A stretch of 64,000 nucleotides of DNA, taken from the NCBI GenBank assembly GCA_009792885.1, contig WMCF01000153.1:646134-710133 (forward strand), given 5' to 3'. Shown here in pieces: positions 37,499 to 46,400 of the stretch (positions are counted from its first letter, which is position 1; each line of letters starts with the position of its first letter). The DNA comes from Eremophila alpestris peregrina (lineage: Eukaryota > Chordata > Aves > Passeriformes > Alaudidae). The notes under the pieces were generated by a model. It made no database searches. It was not told the origin of the DNA and saw only the letters and a program-made list of their open reading frames with translations. A program made the translations under genes and the position numbers.

Positions 37499-40400
37499 CG
37501 TGTGTGTAAATAGGAAATGTAAAATAAAACATTCCTGTATGTATGGACAGAGCACCAGGATGAGGGGATGGGGGGGATGTCCCCACTTCTGTGCTTATGA
37601 GGCAATGAAGAAGATCAGAAAACTTCTTTACCAAATGCCTCTAAAGTCTCTCTCCACTCAGTTTCCCCCTATATTCTTTTTGCTCAGACCACTACAAGAA
37701 TGGTGGTGTTGCTTGATTTAGGATTTTGTCCTAGTATTTCCATCTAAGAATATTTTCTTTTTCTCCTGCAGGGCAGAAACACAAAGACATTGAACCAGAG
37801 CTGCTGACTCCTCACAGGATGGTTGCTGCCTTTGACTACAATCCTAAGGAGAGCTCTCCAAACACAGATACTGAGGTAACTACCAGCTGCTCCCCCCTTT
37901 TCACAGGTTTCTTCTTCCTATCTCTTTTTTCCTTCTCTCTGAAGACACTCAGCACTTTGGTCCAACCAGAGTCTCAGTGAAATTGTGTGAGTATTCATGG
38001 CATCCTTTAGTGATCAGACAGGACTGAGTAGATCTGGGGTGGGAGGAAGCAGCTCCTACTGGTAGCAACTGATCCAGGAAACACTCTGGGAAAAGGAAAA
38101 ACCTGCTTAAGTGTTTGAAAGTACTTGTGACACTTAATTTGAGCATGACTTTTGTGTTAACTATCTGTGTAGGTCTTTGTTTAAGCAAAAAAATTTAGCT
38201 CCAGTTTAATGGACTAGTTCGCAAAGTTCTTGTTTTCAAGTAGTTCCTATATGTAGAATCACAGGATCATGGAATGGTTTGGGTTGGACGAGATCTTAAA
38301 GCCCATCTCATCCCACCCCCTGCCATGAGCAGGGACACCTTCCACTAGATCGGGTTGCTTCAAACTTCTCCCAAGTTGGCCTTGGACACTGCCAGGGATA
38401 GGAGGGGATATAATCTAAACAGGGAAGGATACAATCCAAACAGTACTTCTGTGGATAAGTCTGTTCCATGTGGAAAGGTGGCAATGCAGAATCCTTTCTG
38501 CATAAAGAGATGAGCACATGTTCTGTTCCTCCAAGCCGCCTTAGCTGTGTTAGCATTCTGAGCAAACATAAACATGGGGTTTGGATTCACATCCTTCCCC
38601 TTCATCCACAAAGGAGTGTCTGGCCAACAGAGGGCACAGTTCAGGGAATACTTGCCTCCCAAGCTGTGTCTCCTCCCCAGAGAGACACAGCTGAGGACAG
38701 AGTGTTTTAAGGATGGTGGAATATCTTGGGAGAGACACAATGTGAGCATGTCTCCAGCCACTGAACACTTCTGAACCCCTGGAGATGACTGTACTTTTTG
38801 CAGTGATTTCTTCTTGTAGAACTTTTTGGACAGGAGCTTGAATTACTGAAACAAGCTGGTGCAGTACTGTGGGAGATGCTCCACAGGAGTGACCTGCAGC
38901 CTCAAGAGATTGAGGACTAGGGATATAATATGGTAAATATATTGGAAGTAGATCCCTTCTAGCTGACACTTGTAAAGTGACAGAGTGTCTTGAGTGGATC
39001 TCAACCTGTTTGGAGCCTCCACTGGGCAGCTTTTTCCATTAAAAGAGACTGGTGACGCCTTTGTCTTTAGCCTTGTGCCCCATGGAGCATGTGCTGGGGT
39101 GTCTGACAGGACAGAGGGTGTGACAGCAAAGGGTCACTGTGTGCTGTACTCCTGTTCTGTGTTCAGTTTAAACCTCCCTGTTTGTATGCATTCCTGCTAG
39201 TGATTAATCCCTGAGTGCTGCATACAGAACAGGCTCATCCAAGGGAGCAGGATTTGTAATTACATTTAAAGAAATTGAAGGTATTTCTAGTGCTTGCTGA
39301 GCTTGTCGTCAGTGCACCTTTTCAGAGCAGGTGGTAGGTACTATTTTGAAACCTTAGTAAAATTGGTTTAAAAATGGGCTTTGCTCTTATCTTAATTTAT
39401 TAAATGCTTCCCTAGCAGTGAATTCCAGAGTTACCCACTTCAGTTTCCCTCCTACATCCTGGTCCTGCAAGACTAAAACATTGGCCTCCTTCCCTTGGAG
39501 TGAGATTGGGCAAGAAGCCAAGGGGAGCCTGTGCTCCTGGTGAGAAATTCCAGGCAGTGCTTCTCCTGTGACCTCTGTTCTCTCGCTCTTTGCAGGCTGA
39601 ACTGACTTTCAGTGCTGGGGACGTTATCACTGTCTTTGGGTCCATGGATGATGATGGATTCTACTATGTAAGTGCAGGGTTTGGGAAGGTCCTGTGGTTA
39701 CAGTGGAAATCATTGGAATTCATGGAGTAGCAGGGTAGCAGAAATCAGGGAACAAAGAATTCTGCTTTTGGGAAAAAAATAAACACCTCTGCACTTAGTG
39801 CAGGGCAGCCTTTTTCTGGTGCTCATTTCTCCTGCTGTAAATCCAGTATTACAGAAACTCGGAATGGTTTGTGGATGGGACCTTAAAGCTCATCCTGTTC
39901 CACCCCCTGCCATGATCAAGGACACCTTCTACTATCCCAGGGTGCTCCAAACCCTATCCAGCCTGGCCTTGGACACTTCCAGGAATCCAGGAACAGCCAC
40001 AGCTTCTCTGGACACCCTGTGTCAGGGCCTCAGCACACTCCCAGCCAGGAATTCCTTCTCAATATCCCATCTATCCCTGCCCTCTGGCAGTGGGAAGCCA
40101 TTGTCCCTTGTCCTGTCTCTCTGTCCCTTGTGCAAAGTCCTTCTCCAGCTCTCCTGGAGCTTGTTTAGGCTCTGGAAGGGGCTCTGAGGTCTCCCCTGGA
40201 ACCTTTTCTCCTCCAGGTGAACACCTCGAGGTATCCCAGCCTGGTTCCAGAGCAGAGGGGCCCTGGGAGATCTCCATGGCATTTAAATGTCCCGGTGGTT
40301 CTGAGGTTTTTTTTTGGCATTGGTTGCCTGCAGGCCTCCCAAAGCCTTGCCTGTGTTTTTCCATGCACACAGCAGCTGAACCAGCACCTGCTCAGAGCTA

Positions 40401-43400
40401 GCATTTCACCAGGCACTCGGACACTTGGGCCAGAGGCTGGCATGTGTAGCAATGTATTTGCATGAGTTAAGCCATTCTCTGTACCATCTAAACTCCCTGT
40501 GATGTTACCTGAACACCTGCAGTTTTGTTACTCAAGCCTCAGGAATCCATCAAGGCCACTGGGCTAAAATAAGACTTAAGAGGCTTGGGAAACTGACCAT
40601 CGAGAATGCAAACTTAAGATAGAAGTAGGCTTGGCATGGGAATGAATTCTATCCAATTAGGTGTCCGAAGGGGTGCATGCCAGCCTCATGGACAGGCTGA
40701 GGATCCAATCAAATAATGTGTGTGTGTGTGTCTATGCTATGCAAAAAATCTATAACTGTCGCTTATTGTAAACAATAAATGGCTTCTGGTTCGGTGTACA
40801 GAGGTCCGTTTTCTCCTGCAGGCATGGTGATCCAAGTAAGCAGACACATTCCTGGGGCTGTCCCTGCCCTTCAGCTGTGTGCCAAAGCTGAGCCTTGGCC
40901 CTTGGATCATCCACTTCTTCCTGAAGGGAAACTGTGCCTTCACACATCAGACTTGAGGTTGAGCTCCAGGTTAAGTCTGAGGGCATCACTGGGAATGTTT
41001 TCTTTGATTCTTTTATAGTGTTGGACAAACAGCATTGCTGGGTGGGTTTTGTCTCACCCAGCCGCCTCCTGATGAACTGGATGCATATTTGTAGGAATAC
41101 AGTAGTGCAGCTCTGGGCCTCTGTGATCATGGATGCAATGCCTACAGGACATTGTACCAGTACTGCCTCATGCTTTAAAAACATCAGTAAATACCAGGAC
41201 AAATCAAAGGCCTCTAGGGCACCTGTGGCACAGTCTTATTCCAGTATGGTAGTGGAGATTTTGAGTTCGTAGAAATCGCCTTTGTCACAACTTGCTGTCA
41301 TCTCTTCTTCCTTTATTCTCTTCTGTGTTTCTGTGCTCTGAATTGTTCCATAACTAAGCAGGGATGTGAGTTACGGAATTTTCTGTGGATCTTCTCTCCC
41401 TGTGTGGGTGTGTTCTGGACCTATCTCAGCCCACGGCCCAAGCCTCTCTGCACCTCGAGTTGTTATTTATTTCTCCAGGAAAGCTGATGTGAGAATTAAA
41501 TGTTGATCTTGCAGGGAGAGCTGAACGAACAGAGAGGGCTTGTCCCATCCAACTTCCTGGAAGCTGTCCCTTTGGATGGAGACATGGCCGAGGAATTCCA
41601 CTCAAAAGATAAAGAAGCTTTTCCGCTGAGTGCTGAGAGCCAGGTGAGATGTGTGATTGCATGGCACTGCCATCCAGGCTGGGATGTGTCTCGAGCCTGG
41701 GCATTGCATGGCATGCAGCACCCATGGGATCTCTGACCTTCCTGCATGTAGCCTGTTCCTCCCCAGGGAATGCTGGGAGCTCTTCCCAAACACTTACTTG
41801 TAGTGCAGAAAGTGGCGCAAAACAACACCTTGCTGGGGCCTCAGTGTGGTTAGGTGGGCAAGGAGCATTCAAATCTCACCAGCAAATTGTTTAGATCCAC
41901 TGAAAGGTCAGTGGGAAAATCCTACTGGAAGGAAAGTTCAATCAGCTCCCCAGGCACATGAAATTTCTTAAACATGATTATATCCATGCCAAAGAGTTCT
42001 GAGCTCTTTGAGCTACACCCAAACACCAATGTTCTTCCATCCACCCCAAGTTAGATATACCTTAATCCAGGCTGAGATGCTTCTGGAGAAATTCAAAACA
42101 CTGAGGAATTTCCCAAACAGATCTGGGGAATGGATCCTAGAGTTTCAAAAGCATCCTCCAGAGTCAAGGAATTCAAAGGTTAAATTAACCCCTTGCCTTG
42201 TGTTGCTGAGACTCTTGGAACAAAGGCTGAAGGGGGGGATTGGGGCCATGTCAGGGGCTAAGGCTAAAAGTGTAGCAGCTCCTTTGTCATTCCTGGACCC
42301 CCTGTGCTGTCTCACTGTGGAGTGAGAGGCCGGAGGGACCCAGCCTGGTCCCAGCTCACATAGGCTCAACCTTCAGTTCTTCTTGGGAGGTTGTTGGCAC
42401 TGTCATGTGGTGCCAGACCCACATTAGTCAGAGCAGGCTGGCTTTGAGCCATCCTTAGGGGGAAATAGGTGGCCCTGAATCCTGCTCTGTTGAACTCCCC
42501 ACTGGTTCCATCCCAGCTTTCCTGCTCTCTTCAGCATTTATTGGCCTTTTTCCATGCTCAGCTCTTCCTGTTCTTTGTATCCATCTCTCTGTCTTCAAAT
42601 GCTGCCTGGTCTCCCTTCACCTTAGCCCCATTCCTTGCTTCCAGGCATTCCAGGCTTTGTGGGTATGGGATTTGCACTCCAGCCTTAATGCCTTCTCACG
42701 CAGAGCAGCCAGGCTCAGATAATGAGGTTTGTGGACAGTCTGTAGGATCATCTGCTGACCTCAGCAGCTCTCCGGGGTCCTTGTATCCTTCCCTTTTGAG
42801 GATACTGGTACTTGCTGGGGAATCACAGGTTAATCAGCTGTTACTGCCAGGGTTTAAGAGCCCTGAGGTCACCCAAGTCTACCTCCCTGGGGGTTAATAA
42901 GGATGCAGACTGGGATTCTTTCTTCAGTTTCCCTCTCAAAATTACTTACTCTTAACAGATTACTCATCTGTTGAAATAGAGGGTGCCAAAGGAGACCTCA
43001 ACCAGTAAAATAAAGGTGGAATTCTAAGTGTGGTTTAGTGCAGATCTTCCCCTTCCCTCTGGCATCAACCAGCAGCCACAGGGCCTGTTTCACATTCCAG
43101 GGGTCGTTATTCCAGCCCCACCTGCATCCTCCCAGGAACCAGGGGGAGTTCAGGTAACCTTGTCTGCCACTTGCAGGTCTGAAGGGTTTGCAAAGCCAAA
43201 CCCACTTTAATCTCTGCTCTCTGCTGCTGAGTTCAGTTGGGTGACTGATTCCCTGGACAGCACTTTGGCCCACATATCCCTGCATGCTGAAGGTTGGAAG
43301 CTCTTTTCCTATGTTTCATGACATTTTTTTAAACAGAAGCACCTTCCAGGTGTGTTAAAAACAACCCATATAAAATAGACACGTTTCAGGCTTGCCTGCC

Positions 43401-46400
43401 CTTCAGACCTTTCCATTTGTCTCTAGTCCTCTGTGCCTGAGATCCAAGGGAGCCTCTCCTTACACTGGCTCTGACGTTTGAGTGCACAGAGCAGGAACTT
43501 TTGGATTTGGAGCTTTTGGTACTCTCCTGATCCATGAACTGCTGCTCTCTGTAATTGGGGGGGCTGGAAAATTCAGATCATGATCATTAAAGCAGTTTTA
43601 TTTCAGTGAGAATCAGCTTGAATTCCCTAGGCATAATTGTGCTTTGGCTGTTTCTGCGTCATGCCAGCCTGGCTCCTGTCCTGCTGCCTCCCTGCTTCTT
43701 CTGAACACCTGTCCCAGGGGATCCTGGCTCAGCACCCCTGGCACTCCTCCCACTTGTGCTTTGCCATCCAGACCTGTCTAAACAGCTTCCAAACAGGAAG
43801 GGCACGTTTGCCCCCTGTTAAAACTTGTATATTTACCCTGCTCAGGCCCAAACTGGTATTAATTAACTGCATTTAAGTGTGTTTAATGATTCCTGAGGAG
43901 ACAGAACGTGACCCCACCATGGTTTTTGGCTGTCACAGCAACCATGGCATCCCAACCTCTGGGCAGAAAACCTTATGGGGAAGGGAGAAGAAAGAAATAC
44001 CTCCTATAAAAGACATATTCCATATCCATCCCTGAGCTGGAATGAACTCTCCCAGTGACACAGCCGTGCCTGAGGGTTTCCAAATTCCTGTAGCACTTTC
44101 ACCCCATTAAGGAGTTAAGGAAAACTTGCTTGTTCAATTTGGTGTTAGCAGAGCAGGCTCCCTTGCAAATTCCCAGTCCCAGCTTGAGCCCTGGCACCTC
44201 AGGGGGAATGTGTTTGCACCATGGCAGAGCTTTGGACTCGGTTACAGCTTGTTCCAGTTGCAACAGAAGCTTCTCCATGAGTGATCTTTAAATCACTTGT
44301 AACTTCTTGGATGTGATGTTCTTACCTTATCTGTTCTTCACTCTTCCTTTCTCCCTGTTGCCCTTCCAAAGGCCCAAGAATGAGGACAATTTATTTTGAA
44401 ATTGAACTGGGGAAGGTGGATAATTTTTAATTATTTCTGAGTAAATCTTAAAATGCTGACAACTGAAAAGGTGAAAAAATTGAACTTACAAGCTGACAAC
44501 ATTTGGGGATTAGAATAAACAAACAAAAACAGCACAAGGAGGAAGATCCAAGAAGTTCTGGTCACAGCCAGGGCCCAAAACCTCAGTCTTAGCAGCTGCT
44601 TTAATGCTGTTCCTGTTGATAGAATTTTCTTCCATCAGTAACATGCAGTTTCTGTCAAAGACTGATTGTAAAGCACCTACAGAAAGTGTTTGATTCTAAT
44701 TGATTTCATGTATTTATTTCTGCCTGTGTTACGCACCCGGGACGGTTCTTTTCTTCAGAGAATGAGGAAGAGAAGAGTCCAGTGATAGATATGAATGATA
44801 CATAGAGAGAGCAACCATGTAAGTGTGTGAGACCTTCAACCTCCCACCCAGCCCAGCACCTCAAGGGCTCCTGTACCTGGAGTTGGCTCCTTTTCTTGCT
44901 TGTAGTTTGACAGGCTGGTTTGGGGCTGTGGTGGCAAATCCACCCTCAGGTCTGACGTCAGACCATTGACTGCCACCTGGGTTCTGTGGTAAAGACAAAC
45001 CATTCAGCACATGAAGTGCAGTTGGTTGGAACAATTATCTGGTGGTTTTGGGGATCAGGATGGGACTGTGCTGGGTATTCTGGTTTGGGAAGGGCCTGCT
45101 TTGTAATTCAGCTTGGCCCTTCTGTTCACATCAACAGCCAAAGTGTTGTTTGGCCTTTGCAAGATCTTCCTCAGCTGAGCACACTTCATGTTCAGCCTGG
45201 GGTTTTTCCTTCTGGATTTTACTCCTTCCTGAAAATAGTCCTGAAAAACCTCTGCCCACCATCCATTTAAGAAAATTGTAACATTTAGTCCCTAAAACCA
45301 ACCTTGTGTGGATAATTGTTCTGGGGCTGGGTGGGTGAGACCCCTGGTTTTGGGGGCCAGCAGGAGCAGTCTTTGTTTTCCGTAGTGTCAAATGTTTGTT
45401 TTGCAGAAACTGTATTAATCAGTAACACCTGAGAGAGCACTAAAACCACCCCTGAAAACTGACATCACTCTTGTGTTTATCACTCTAATAACTTGTATGA
45501 GGATTTTGACAGAGCAGTTTTTCCTTTGTTTCTCTTAGTGAAGAACCCCCAATTTCAGTATGATTTTTCTCTTACCACATGAATCTGTGAGCTGGTTCTG
45601 TTGCTTTCCTGCTACATAGAGACGTCTAAGAAGAGGAGAAATTGGTTGTGGGGACACTTCAGGTCTATCCTGAAACTGTTCCACCTTTACCCAGAAAGTG
45701 TTTTCCAATGGTGCGTGGATAGAGCCTCCACTGCTCTGGCTGCACAGTGGCATTTACGTCCCTCCCACATCACTCCCTGAGTGTTGATGAGCCCCTTCTT
45801 GTGCTAGCCCAGTGCTTTTTGGGCATTTTATCCAAGGATTCTTCATTGCACAAATCATAAACAGTTTCTGAAGCAGAACTTTCTTTGCTCCCTGCTAAGA
45901 GAGTGGGCTCCAAGTTAGCCCTCACTTGGGTTTCTTTTTGCCTCCATAAATCTTGCATTTCTGGCTGAAGATGTTCATCTGGATTTATTTGGGTTTACTC
46001 CCAGACTCCTCAAACCTAACACTGGGCTTATTAGCACCAAGTGCTGTTCCTTGCACAAGGGAGCTGCCAGGATACACAGAGGTTGCAGCTGCTGCTGCAG
46101 CATTGGCTGGAGTGGACCTTACAGGCAGAGTGCAGCTTTCCCAAGGGCCAGCCTGGGCCATCAGTCAGCATGTGTGACATCCTGCAGCATGTCCTGGGCG
46201 GCAGCTGGCCTTCAGGCACAGTGTTTGCCCACCTGGAGTGTTGCAGGAGTACCTTGGAAAGCAACATTTTCAGGTGAACAGAGAGTGTGAGCTGAAGAAG
46301 AGTCAGCCGTGGGATTGATTACTGTTGTGGAGAGAGGAGTTCCAGCTCTGTCCTGTAGTTCTGGTAAGGGAGAGTCTGATGGCACTTGCACAGCTCAATG

